DNA from: Gracilariopsis chorda
Taxonomy: Eukaryota > Rhodophyta > Florideophyceae > Gracilariales > Gracilariaceae
Assembly: GCA_003194525.1 (NCBI GenBank)
Contig: NBIV01000126.1
Span: forward strand, 124,001 to 188,000
Length of the DNA stretch: 64,000 bases
Direction of reading: 5' to 3'
Of this stretch, positions 11,266-20,989 are shown in pieces. The notes below the pieces were generated by a model that searched no databases, was not told the DNA's origin, and saw nothing but the letters and a program-made list of their open reading frames with translations. Numbering within the stretch: position 1 is the stretch's first letter; each line of letters opens with the position of its first letter. The position numbers and the translations under genes were made by a program.

Positions 11266-11636
11266 TGTTGATGATCTAAGCAATTCTCCGAGATGCATTC
11301 TTACGTTCCGATAAGAGGAACGCGATTCAAGGTAAATCGCAGCGTATTGCATGGCAAGTCGCGCAGCGCACACGCAACCCGCGGAACAGGACTGAAGTTG
11401 ATTCGCATAGAATTGCGCGGCACACCGCGCAATGTACACGCAATGCCGAAAACGTTCAAGCCTCCCAGCATAGGAGAGAGCACATTAGAAATAGAATATA
11501 AAAGCCGACTCTTAGAGGAAGAACTCTAAGGGAAGGAGGCAGCCTCAGTAGGACTTCTGAGGTCTTTGTGCCTGTCAACTTTGCCCGACAAGCCTACGCA
11601 CCGTCGGCTCTCTCTTCGTAGCGTATCCGATCAACA
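11266..11636 (+). repeat. gypsy-A 3' LTR
   Basis: Same length as the 5' LTR and the same sequence except A at 11,334, which breaks the first pair of the GCGATTC/GAATCGC stem. Confidence 0.95.
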
Positions 11637-11641
11637 AGTAC

Positions 11642-12641
11642 CCCGACGGATACATCCTCGTAGCTAAAACAACCGACGAATTTCTTGTCGCGTTGTCGCA
11701 TCTCACGCTTCTCCAAGATCTCTCTGCAAACCATCGCTAGAAGTACACCATCAAAAATCTTGGCCACCCAACGAAATGCATTGGCTGGAATTTCGAGTAC
11801 TCCAAACATGGCTTTCGCCTTTATCAGAATCACCTCATAGACGAAGTTGCCTCTCTGCTCCGCCTCACTAACTGCAATTCCATCACTTCACCCTTCACAG
11901 ACGGGCTTCAACTTGCAAATTCCGTATTCTCACCATCGCTCTCCCCTGATGTTCAACAACTGTATCGAGCCGCCCTCGGCACCATCCGCTATATCCCAGA
12001 CTCCACACGCACTGCCATTGCCTTTCTGAGCAGTGCTTTTACTCTCACTCAATGAGAGCCTACTCAACACGACTAAATAATCTTCAAATGCCTCGTTCAT
12101 TGCCTTTATACCACCAACACCTACGGATTATTCTTTTCCTACAGTCACCATCACCCGCTTGAGTGCTTCACCGGCGCTGACTATGCTGATAATCGCTCGA
12201 ATGGCCGGTCCATATCTGGTGAGATTATGTTTCTGAACATCTTGCTCATACTTTGGCACGGCTCTCTCCAATCTACCGTCAGCTTTTCAACATGTGAAGC
12301 CGAGTCTATTGCAGCGGCCCAAGCAGGGTAAGAGATTCTATGCATTCGTGGTTGGCTAGGCGAGCTTCAGTTCTTCCCTTGCGCTTTCACTGTGATGAAT
12401 GTTGATAAGCCAGCAGCAGTTCTGCTTTCTAACTCAAATGCTCGAACGTGACGGCGCAAACTATAGACACTTGTCATCCCTTTTTTCTCGACGCTTTCGC
12501 TGCAAACATATCCATTTCAAGCATCTCCCATCTTCACTCATGCTTGCAGACGTTCTAACAAAACTTTTGGGCCACCCGCTTTCAAATTCTTACTCGTCAG
12601 ATTTGCCTCAATGACCCCTCGTCTCACGCGGTGGGGGGGAG
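11642..12641 (+). pseudogene. copia-A 3' coding remnant (reverse transcriptase end, RNase H)
   Basis: Continuation of copia-A after the gypsy-A insertion. Translating around the breaks shows YPDGYILVAKTTDEF at the start and IRYIPDSTRTAIAFLS near 11,990. The RNase H hallmarks ADYADNRSNGRSISG and CEAESIAAAQAG follow between 12,170 and 12,330. It ends at the polypurine run before 12,642. Several stops and frameshifts make it non-functional. Confidence 0.7.
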
Positions 12642-12835
12642 TGTGGCGACGTGCGAAGACACTTGATTTCACCGGCACCGCGTGTTCTCTATCTCTTTAT
12701 GCTATACATACTTTCTTCGTGGCGACGCGCACACACCTGGCCACATTCCTGGAGCTCATCCACCCATAAAGACACCCAGGGTCACCAACATGACCGGCGC
12801 TGTCCCTGAGCATCTGTTCTAACCACAAAGGTTCC
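12642..12835 (+). repeat. right LTR of copia-A
   Basis: Begins TGTGGCGACG after a GTGGGGGGGAG purine tract and contains the ~110-bp repeat shared with 3,994-4,107. A TATA-like CTTTATGCTATACATAC lies at about 12,695-12,711. The right end is approximate. Confidence 0.6.
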
Positions 12836-14211
12836 AAAATATATGAAAACCACTACGATTATTGGCCGGTCCCAACGCAGATATTGAGCACTGCCGTAAA
12901 GCTAGTGCAGAAAATGGCGACCATAATATGGATCCAAGCGATCATGAGCAGATTGCGGATCGCCGGCGTTTGACAGATTGAGTGACGGAGAGCCCTTTGA
13001 GTCGGAAACAGGTGAGTTCTGAAACTCGACAGGGTTTGAGCTCTCTGGTTCCATGAAAGAAGAACTGATTTGATTGGTCCAAGATCGGAACCAGATTCTT
13101 TCACGCTTTTACTTTCCACGGCCATGGACGCCTCTATCTCAGCGATAGAACTATTCGCCATTGCATTGAGTTATTTCTGTTGCAAATTTGCGTTGATTTC
13201 TGGAAGACAAACCACCGTAAGCAACTAATTTTGCTTTTCAATAGCAAGGAATTGCTCCGCTACTACGTTTTGCTTCCTTACGGCCCTTGCCATCTCCCCT
13301 ATTCTCTTTACACCCCTCTCTGGGTGCCTTCAACTGATTGGCCGTAAATTGTACCCACTTGCTTCGAATGACTGTTTTGTGACTAGTACATTTGCACATT
13401 CTTTTGGATGCTCAATTGAATGGTTTTTTCAAAACAAGTGTCTATAACATAGAGAACTGGTAGAATTGCTCTAAGCTAGGCGTAGATCGCGGCAGCAACT
13501 GCTTTTTGGAGATGATCACTGTCGCTGTCGACGTTTCTCTTATCAACTACGCCTTACACGGCTCCGGATTTAAACGTTTTATTAGTGAAATGTAGCAGGC
13601 AAATGCAGGTCTTTTTACTTCGGGATAACGGCGGTGAACGTAGTACCACTGCGTTCTCTGCAAACTGCACCTGCAGTCTGCGGTCAGCGCGCCTTACCAA
13701 GGCGTAGCTGTCGCCTAAGGGTGGGCGGAGTGGGAATAGGGCAGCCGCAAAGGGTCCAGAGGAGCGGAGCGGATCGAAGCTTGTTGGAGCCGACTGAGAG
13801 CACGGACACGGCGCCAGTGCTCTATATTGTTTACTCCGTGCTCACACTGGCTCCAAACTGTTTCTCAGATCCATTTCGACCGCTCCGCTCCGTTAAATCT
13901 TCTTCCATAGAAATACTAGAAAATGAAGGCATTGTTCGTGCCTCAGATCTGAACACGATTTTATCCAAATGCGCTGATTTCTAGATACTTTCGGTACAGT
14001 TCATGGATCTGAGTGCAGAAGAACTGGGGCTGGAGATAAGATTAAATTACGGATTTTATACTGTAGTAGATACCTGCAATTAGCTTAACATCAGATTGTT
14101 TGCAAATGTGTTGGCGTAACAGCGAATTGACAACCCCAATGCCCGTGAACATTAATTAGCCTACGGTATGGCTGCTGGTATGAAACGTCACACACAGCAC
14201 GCCTACCAATG
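12836..14211. other. no confident gene; contains a foldback repeat
   Basis: ORFs at 12,859-13,161 (-) and 13,634-13,984 (+) lack recognisable domains. The second overlaps the palindrome at 13,761-13,891, so it is probably not a gene. Confidence 0.5.
13761..13891. repeat. foldback (nested inverted) repeat, 131 bp
   Basis: Three nested perfect stems share one centre: GGAGCGGAGCGG 13,761-13,772 with CCGCTCCGCTCC 13,880-13,891; TTGGAGCC 13,784-13,791 with GGCTCCAA 13,849-13,856; GAGCACGGA 13,798-13,806 with TCCGTGCTC 13,835-13,843. This could be a small foldback/MITE-type element or a large structured site. No flanking duplication was identified. Confidence 0.75.
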
Positions 14212-14673
14212 TTATTTTTCAGTTGGCAAAACATACGACTTAGCAACCAACACCTCATACTCCGATTTTCGGTATACCTTCCATCCAGTGCCAACGTAAA
14301 TGCATTTATCCAACGGGAAGACCCTGCCAGGGAGCATTTCTGATTCATGTTTGGCATGGCCGACGTAGAACGGAAGCCCATCCTGACGATGGCCACCGTC
14401 AATAGCGCCGTTCGGCACTTCGCCGTTGCTTGCCGGGATCCACAGAAGCTCATCCGGCTTGTCGCACACCAGCAGCTCGCAGGGCGACACGTTGTTCTCC
14501 TTGCCGTTCCATGGGATATACGAGGTGCCATTCTGGAACTTGCCGATCGCCAATTCGCCCCCGATTTCTCCGCGTGCGACGTACGTCTTGCTGCCATTCC
14601 CGCGATAACCAGCCTCGACGAGGTTTGCAGGCTGCGGGCCGCCAGAGTACGTTACCCATTTTAGAGAGGCCAT
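14212..14673 (-). CDS. DM9-domain protein (DUF3421), 153 aa
   Basis: Two tandem DM9 repeats are visible. The first runs from about residue 3 to 75 (W near the N-terminus, YVARGEIGGELAIGKF, then CELLVCD). The second covers about residues 76-150, with LLWIPASNGEVPNGAIDGG, FYVGHAKHES, PGRVFP and YEVLVAK. These match the DM9 signature (W-x-x-x-x-G-x-(V/I)-P-x-(G/N)-A, YV-(G/A)-(R/H), PG-(K/R)-V, YEVL). I chose the ATG at 14,673 because the first repeat starts right after it; an in-frame ATG at 14,757 would add a proline/serine-rich stretch unlike the family. There is no clear signal peptide from the internal start. Known members include mannose-binding lectin-like proteins of animals; a sugar-binding or defence role here is inference. 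The copia-B element sits 294 bp upstream of the start. Confidence 0.85.
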   Translation of the reverse strand: MASLKWVTYSGGPQPANLVEAGYRGNGSKTYVARGEIGGELAIGKFQNGTSYIPWNGKENNVSPCELLVCDKPDELLWIPASNGEVPNGAIDGGHRQDGLPFYVGHAKHESEMLPGRVFPLDKCIYVGTGWKVYRKSEYEVLVAKSYVLPTEK

Positions 14674-14961
14674 GTTGATCTTCGGGATGAGTGATGTGGA
14701 TGATGAGACTTCGGCTGGGTGCGGGATACCAGGTGTGATCAGGTGAAGGTGGGGCATGTGGGAGGCAGAAGCGGGCTTTTATACTGTCGCCAAACGGGTT
14801 ATGTTGAGACTGGATTCTGAAGAAGTATCTCTCTTGCCGAGATGTGAATACTCCTGCTCTGAATTTGCTCTGGATGCAAACAGTAAGGACGATGCACAGA
14901 ACAGTAAAGCACGACAGTACGCTAAGCAAGACGCTCACGTGTGCAACTGCTCCCCTGATGT

Positions 14962-14966
14962 ACTGT
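14962..14966 (+). repeat. target-site duplication ACTGT (left copy)
   Basis: ACTGT lies directly before the left copia-B LTR and again at 20,985-20,989 directly after the right LTR. Confidence 0.9.
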
Positions 14967-15542
14967 TGTGACAATGTTTAAAATAGCTTAAGCGATGCTA
15001 ATAAGCAGATAATAGCGAATACGCGAACTAAGTAAAGAAAGGCGATTCAGCAATTGACATTCAGCCATAGCAAAGCAAACACAGCGAAAACACGTCCGCA
15101 ACCATCGGCACAACGCAACCATCAGCACACCGCGAACATCAGCAAGCCGCAACCATAAACACGTCGCAATGATAAGCAACTCGCAAACATCAGCACGCCA
15201 CAACCACCAGCACGTCGCAACCACCAGTCGTTATCAGCGACAAGCTCCATGACGACCTAATGTGAGGCATAGCTACGCTGCGACATCCGCCTATCCACGA
15301 TACCAAATCGGGATAGACGGAACCCCGAACCAAAGATGCAATACAATAGCTTGTTGAATCCATACCGGCCAAGGACGCGTAGTTAGATGCGATAGGTATA
15401 AATAGTTGAGGAGCTAGAGCAAAAAAAGAGGTCAGAGAAGAAGTGACCTCTGCGAGCACCTGTGTTCTTTATTTTGCCTGTAGAGTAGATTCCTGCCAAC
15501 TGTATCCAGTCCTACCAAATGGCTAATTACGATCTCTTCACA
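14967..15542 (+). repeat. copia-B 5' LTR
   Basis: Matches 20,408-20,984 nearly base for base. It is rich in CAGCACGCC/CGCAACCA-like tandem variants at about 15,090-15,230. A TATA-like GGTATAAATAG lies near 15,395. The last 24 bases already encode the first eight residues of Gag. Confidence 0.95.
15394..15403 (+). promoter_or_regulatory. candidate TATA box of copia-B LTR
   Basis: GGTATAAATAG occurs about 125 bp before the Gag start in the 5' LTR and at the same place in the 3' LTR (about 20,836). Confidence 0.55.
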
Positions 15543-16835
15543 TTTATGGGCCCAGGCAGGGCACCTACTCCAGGCTTCGACATGCTTCTACCGCCAAGGC
15601 TTAGCACAACGACCGACAAATATAAGTGGCGCAAGCAAGTTTCGCTATGGGTTACAACCGTTAAAAGATTCGCTAAAGGCGGTGATAAGAAAGCAAAGGG
15701 CATTCTAAGTGCACTTGGACTCACTCTATTCAACTCACTCGACTTAATTTTCTCGTCCCAAGTAGAACAAGCCATCACCGCCGGTATTATCAACTTGGAG
15801 GAAGAAGAGGATACCAATGACGAACAACCTGACAAGCAGGTCGGCATCGTTAACAAGATCATAGATCTGGTTGCTAAAGACTCTCCTACCGACGGAATAC
15901 GCCGGTTAGTGCAAATGATGCGGAATGTCTTCAACTGTACACGCAAGAACGGTGAGTCACCCGCCACCTTCGCGAGAATGTACCAAGCTGCCGCACTTGA
16001 CTACCTCAACCACTGTGATACGGCCACCATACAACATGACAGCCAAAATCTTGCCATGATGCTTCTGGAAAACGCAAAGATTCCGGCATCAGTCTACAGC
16101 TCGGTCATAACAAGGCTCGTCTCAACGATCACATCACGATCTGAGGCTACAAACAAGATTTTCGTCATAAGCAAGGACCGACTGACCGAGATCCGCGACA
16201 AAGCAAACGCCCTCCAATCCACTGACTCGACGGGTGACCGCGAAGCTACCGCGAAGTCTATCATCGACGCCGTAACAGCTATTGTAGACGCGAATGAACT
16301 CCATGTCAGACAAGATAGGACCTTTTTTCGCATCTCTCTTGACGATGCTGTAGAAGTTCTCAAGGATCTTAAAGTAGAAGATGAGGAAAAGCCTGATGGT
16401 GGATACGGACAAAGGGAGAAGCGCATCGGCAGCATGCTAGGCAAGCGCGACTTCAATCACGGCGAGCGGCATCCCAATCATCAGCGATACAATCAAGGAA
16501 GAAGGCAGAAGTCGTACATCCCATCAGGACAGGGTCCCAAAGCTGCTTCACGATGCCGCAACTGTAAAGAATTCAACCGCTGGTACAAAGACCCTGAATG
16601 TATCTATAACGTGGTTAAAGGACTTATGGAAGGAAAAGATATCGCTCCCGACGTTGTGCAGAAGCTATCACCTCAAGTGAGAAACATGTTTAAAGACGAA
16701 AACGGAAACTTCAAGTCAAGAGTGTCTGTAAATCAGATAATAGGAGTAATGGAAGACAGCCGAAGTAATGGAGACAACAAAGACGTTAATACTCCCAGCG
16801 GAAGCGGCGCGCAGAGCAACTCGTATTTTCGATAA
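15519..16835 (+). CDS. copia-B Gag-like protein (438 aa), start codon inside the LTR
   Basis: Open ORF whose ATG lies in the last 24 bases of the LTR, so the frame runs across the LTR end and through the primer site. The next in-frame ATG (15,546) is inside that primer site. The protein is hydrophilic and rich in helix-forming residues. From about residue 346 it has CRNC followed by CIYNVVKG, a possible degenerate zinc knuckle. It ends at TAA 16,833. The pol frame is -1 relative to gag and overlaps the last codons; no obvious slippery heptamer was seen. Family membership is inferred from position and the downstream pol. Confidence 0.8.
   Translation: MANYDLFTFMGPGRAPTPGFDMLLPPRLSTTTDKYKWRKQVSLWVTTVKRFAKGGDKKAKGILSALGLTLFNSLDLIFSSQVEQAITAGIINLEEEEDTNDEQPDKQVGIVNKIIDLVAKDSPTDGIRRLVQMMRNVFNCTRKNGESPATFARMYQAAALDYLNHCDTATIQHDSQNLAMMLLENAKIPASVYSSVITRLVSTITSRSEATNKIFVISKDRLTEIRDKANALQSTDSTGDREATAKSIIDAVTAIVDANELHVRQDRTFFRISLDDAVEVLKDLKVEDEEKPDGGYGQREKRIGSMLGKRDFNHGERHPNHQRYNQGRRQKSYIPSGQGPKAASRCRNCKEFNRWYKDPECIYNVVKGLMEGKDIAPDVVQKLSPQVRNMFKDENGNFKSRVSVNQIIGVMEDSRSNGDNKDVNTPSGSGAQSNSYFR
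15544..15555 (+). promoter_or_regulatory. primer-binding site, tRNA-iMet anticodon arm type
   Basis: TTATGGGCCCAG begins two bases after the LTR end and is the exact complement of the conserved initiator-tRNA segment CUGGGCCCAUAA. Drosophila copia is known to use a cleaved half of this tRNA. The site necessarily contains ATG, the complement of the CAU anticodon, and it is in frame with gag. Confidence 0.8.
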
Positions 16836-19800
16836 AGGGATTAGATTGGCTCCTACCTGATCCCAATCCAATCGTTGATGAAGGAGCCCCCACCTCCACT
16901 GGAGGTCTCAACAACGCAATCACCATCTGCGACATACTTGGTATACCTTTTGACATCGAGCCTCCGCGCGAATGGTACTACCATGGATGGGGAGACAAAT
17001 GCCTCGGAGCGAAGATGACCGTTTGTTCGTGGTCCATCACTGTCCACGATAATGCCGGTAAACCAACCTCCTTCACCTTCGACCTAGTCCCCGGTGACTC
17101 ACCTCTTATTCTAGGGCAAGAGGTCCGCGCATATTGCAACACGTTTAATCTTGCAGAGCAAAGATACATTGAAATAAAGCGCCCCTTCGACGACGCCTAC
17201 CGCTATCTGTTCACATACATAGTACCATAAGACCGCACACTGCGCCTTGACCTGGCACCACACCCACTTTCTACCAAGAAGACACTCCTCGGTAACATAC
17301 ACAAAAATGCGAAACGGCAGCCACTAGCCTTTTGCAAAAGGGTACACCGCTACACACACGCGACACCCGAGGAGATGAAAACCCTTTGCAACGAAGCCGA
17401 GATGATAGACGATGAACTCGAAGCCGCAATCGAGCGCGTTTTTGCAGCATGCAAGGTATGCGTGAAGAATGGGAGACCAATACCGTCAAGAAAGGTCTCC
17501 TTCTCACATGTTAATCAGGCATTCAACGTTGAAATTCAAATTGATTTTTTCTTCCCAACTGTTCGGGGTAAGAAACACACAGTCATGAATGTGACAGACA
17601 CCGGTACAAATTTCACAGAGGTCGCGCTCTGTGAGTCTCGGTTGGCGCAGACCATGATAAACGTCATGGAAAGGGTTTGGATCTATCGCCATGGCGCACC
17701 CGCAGCCATCTCCGCTGATGACGAATACAATTGCACGACCGTTCGGCAATTTCTCCAAGTACACAACATCGAATTCAAGCCACGACCTACCCGCAGACAC
17801 AACAAGACCGGAATTGTTGAGCGAAAGAACTCGACAGTTAAGGCCATCATCAGTAAGCTCGATGACTAGCCAAGCAACGCAACAGCAGAAACCATTCTTA
17901 AGAGAGCTGCCTTTCTCTCCAACTTGTTCTCAGGCAACAAAGTGCTCAGCTCATTCGAACTCGCAAGGGGCTACCGACTATCTGTTGTCGGAATACCGCA
18001 AACCGTTGTTACACAAGAGTTTCTGGATGCTCACAAGGAGCAAACGGCTATCCAGGAACTGCAGAGACTGCTGCACTCCAAATCACATCAAGGACACCAA
18101 CCTTCACTTTTCAAGCGCGGTGATCAAGTCTGGGTGTTCTATAACACCAGCAAGCAGAACGAAGCAGTTGAATGGGTAAAGGCTACCGTTATCGCCGCGC
18201 ACCCGCACTACTTGGAAGTCAAACGCAGTTCCCGCGGTCCCCCTATGCGTGTTGCGTACGAGGACGTCCGATTCGCACCTACGGGTACTCTCACCACCGA
18301 ACTCATGTCGTGTTCTCTCGAAGAGGAACTGGCCAAACCAATGGACAATACCGACCAGACAGAAGAGCACCCTTCCATTGCTACCAACCAGCAGGATTCC
18401 GCCGTAATTGCACAGAATGCTGGTACCGCAGTACCTATCATCGAAACACCGCCTTCGCCCCCAACCGCTACCGCTGTTATCGAAGCTCCGCCGCATGCCA
18501 CTGTTGGTACCCCTGCTGCTATCCCAGATCCCACCGCTACTACAATCGTAACCGCCCTACTCGCCAACCACGAAATACGGCAGCAGCCTGCCAACAGGGA
18601 CACGCAAGAACCGTCTGCCGAAGCGACCACCAACCGTCCCGATGGGGAGGCCAGGGATATTGGCGATTACGCCACTACTGATCGGCACGGTAGTCTTCAA
18701 GATACGACAGGACAATCACTGCAAAGAGACATATCTAGAGACATGGAGAGAATCCATGAAGTAATCGGATCCAAACAGGTTACAGCTACGCAGCTGACAT
18801 TTGCTCCACGCTTCATATTGGATGAGGCACTGACGTCCGAACACGACTCTAACTGGACTGACGCCTATGAGGAAGTACTCGACCACGATGTGCCCAGGTC
18901 CGCAAACGTGATCACATTACACGTGGTGTACAAGCTCAAAACGGACGAAAGTGGCAACCGGAAATTGAAAGCGCGCATTGTTCCACACGCGAACCATGAT
19001 AAAGAAAAAGACAACATCCGGAAAGACTCGTCACACGCCCCACTCTTCGTAGTTCGACTGCTTCTATCCCTCGTCACGTTCCTCGGATTCAGGATTGGCA
19101 CAGTCGACATCAAAGGTGCCTTCCTGCAGAGCGGGCCAATTACGCGCCAGATATACGTCCGTCCTCCGCGAGAATGGCAAGGAAAGAGAGGTGTTTTATG
19201 GAAATTGAACAAGCTACCTTACGGAATTGCTGACGCCGGCAGGCAATGGCAAAAGACAATCGAGTCTTGGATGTTAGAACGTATTGGAATGGAACGAGTT
19301 ATAGGGCTCTCACAGCTGTTTCTGAAGTGCGACACAAGTGGCAACGTCATCCTCCCAGTCGCGAAAGTTACAGATGACTTCCTGTTAGGCGGTACTAAGG
19401 AAGCGATGAAGCAATTCACAGACATGCTTAAGGAACGTTTTGAAGTTGGAAAAGTCATTATCGACGATATGCTGCACTTCGACGGTTGTGAGATCGAACA
19501 AGACGGACAGGGGAACATCGTAATGTCTATGGCTCGCTACATCGAACGTCTGAGACCCATCGAACTATCAAGAACCAGACGCAAACAGAGCCTCGATGCT
19601 GTGACAGAGCACGAAATGATACAATATCGATCGCTTGCTGCAACGCTCATGTTCCTTGGAAACGCCGTCTTGCCACAAGCCTCATACGCAACCTCAGTCC
19701 TGCAGCAGATGATACCAAAGATCCGAGTGGAAGAACTGACTGTAGCAAATGACATGTTCAAGGAGCTACTGTCCCTTAAACCGCAAATCACGTTCCACCG

Positions 19801-20367
19801 CCAGCCGATGAAATCCAAGAAGTCATCCTGTCTTCCTTTTCGGATGCATCGTTTAATCATTCGGACGCAACAGGGTATGGACAGACTGGACTAATCACCG
19901 GACTCAGGATCAAAATGAAAAGCGGGCTCGATCTGTTTCACCCCCTTGACTGGACCAGCGCCAAACAGAAAAGGGTGAGCTACTCGCCGTATGGAGCGGA
20001 AGTACTAGCGTGCGCCGAGGCTGACGACCGTGGATAATACGTGAAAAACGGCCTCATGTCTATCTTCCGCAACACTAAGGTGAGAAGCGAGCTCAGCACA
20101 GACTCTAGGTGCTTATACGACACCATAACCACCTTACATGAAGCGAGGGACTACAGGCTACGCCCGACCGTGCAGCGTCTCCGCAATAGCTTTGATTCGC
20201 ACGAGCTAGACTACATGCGATGGATTGCCGGTGACACTAATCCATCTGACGCGTTGACGAAGCGTAACCAGAAGACGTGGACGCTACTCAACGAGATATT
20301 TGCGACAGGCATACTATGCATGAGCGTCGAGTCCGGTTATGCAGTTAACAGCGAGACATGGCAATAA
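16832..20367 (+). pseudogene. copia-B Pol (integrase, reverse transcriptase, RNase H), broken
   Basis: The main frame runs from 16,832 to 19,894 with in-frame stops TAA at 17,228 and TAG at 17,867. Integrase hallmarks lie at about 17,540-17,850: IQIDFFF, ISADDEYN and GIVERKNS give the D, D, E residues. A long acidic/proline-threonine-rich linker spans 18,300-18,770. Reverse transcriptase at 18,800-19,540 shows KLKARIV, DIKGAFLQ, LPYGI and VTDDFLLGG, with VTDD replacing the usual YVDD. A frameshift near 19,830 moves into the RNase H frame (SDASFNHSDATGYG), which meets TAA at about 20,036 and ends at 20,367 with TNPSDALTKRN. An equivalent tail is seen in copia-D (42.7-44.3 kb). Confidence 0.85.
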
Positions 20368-20400
20368 GCAGACTCGCATCACCTTTCCCTTGTGCGATCC

Positions 20401-20407
20401 GGGGGGA
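20401..20407 (+). promoter_or_regulatory. polypurine tract of copia-B
   Basis: GGGGGGA directly before the 3' LTR. Confidence 0.75.
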
Positions 20408-20984
20408 TGTGACAATGTTTAAAATAGCTTAAGCGATGCTAATAAGCAGATAATAGAGAATACGCAAACTAAGTAAAGAAAGGCGATTCAGCAATTGACA
20501 TTCAGCCATAGCAAAGCAAACACAGCGAAAACACGTCCGCAACCATCGGCACAACGCAACCATCAGCACACCGCGAACATCAGCAAGCCGCAACCATAAA
20601 CACGTCGCAATGATAAGCAACTCGCAAACATCAGCACGCCACAACCACCAGCACGTCGCAACCACCAGTCGTTATCAGCGACAAGCTCCATGACGACCTA
20701 ATGTGAGGCATAGCTACGCTGCGACATCCGCCTATCCACGATACCAAATCGGGATAGACGGAACCCCGAACCAAAGATGCAATACAATAGCTTGTTGAAT
20801 CCATACCGGCCAAGGACGCGTAGTTAGATGCGATAGGTATAAATAGTTGAGGAGCTAGAGCAAAAAAAAGAGGGCAGAGAAGAAGTGACCTCTGCGAGCA
20901 CCTGTGCTCTTTATTTTGCCTGTAGAGTAGATTCCTGCCAACTGTATCCAGTCCTACCAAATGGCTAATTACGATCTCTTCACA
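20408..20984 (+). repeat. copia-B 3' LTR
   Basis: Near-identical partner of 14,967-15,542, followed by ACTGT. Confidence 0.95.
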
Positions 20985-20989
20985 ACTGT

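Larger units (their letters stand above)
6202..11636 (+). mobile_element. intact Ty3/gypsy chromovirus (gypsy-A), nested in copia-A
   Basis: Two 371-bp LTRs (6,202-6,572 and 11,266-11,636) start TGTTGATG and end GATCAACA. The only difference I see between them is G at 6,270 against A at 11,334. A 5-bp duplication AGTAC flanks the element, a GGGGGAC purine tract precedes the 3' LTR, and one uninterrupted polyprotein ORF fills the interior. Near-identical LTRs and an open ORF indicate a recent insertion. No classic TGG-starting tRNA primer site follows the left LTR (it reads AAGCGCTTTGAGACG), so the primer is unknown. Confidence 0.95.
3994..12835 (+). mobile_element. old Ty1/copia element (copia-A), split by a gypsy insertion
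   Basis: A roughly 110-bp direct repeat beginning GTGGCGACGCGCACACACC is present at 3,994-4,107 and again at about 12,719-12,830, as expected for LTRs. A polypurine run (GTGGGGGGGAG) precedes TGTGGCGACG at 12,642, which marks the 3' LTR start. A primer site like tRNA-iMet, TTATGGACCCAG, lies at 4,108-4,119. Between the repeats are broken copia integrase, reverse transcriptase and RNase H pieces in the right order, interrupted at 6,201/11,642 by gypsy-A. The 5' part of the left LTR does not match the right one, so that end is eroded or rearranged. Confidence 0.75.
14967..20984 (+). mobile_element. Ty1/copia element copia-B
   Basis: LTRs of 576 and 577 bp start TGTGACAATG and end TTCACA. By eye they differ at only about five or six positions, including one extra A in an A-run. 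The element is flanked by ACTGT on both sides. It has a tRNA-iMet-type primer site (15,544-15,555) and a GGGGGGA tract (20,401-20,407). The order gag, integrase, reverse transcriptase, RNase H is that of Ty1/copia. The pol region carries several stops and frameshifts despite the near-identical LTRs. Confidence 0.95.

Noticed and set aside
12859..13161. 100-codon minus-strand ORF as a host gene
   Set aside because: No domain, no homology I recognise, and no supporting signals; it borders the copia-A LTR.
15090..15230. Tandem CGCAACCA/CAGCAC words in the copia-B LTR as a CRISPR-like or satellite array
   Set aside because: Units are irregular, short and confined to both LTR copies; they are part of the LTR.
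16815..16840. Programmed -1 frameshift between copia-B gag and pol
   Set aside because: The frames do overlap by -1, but no X-XXY-YYZ heptamer is present and the element is otherwise broken, so no claim is made.
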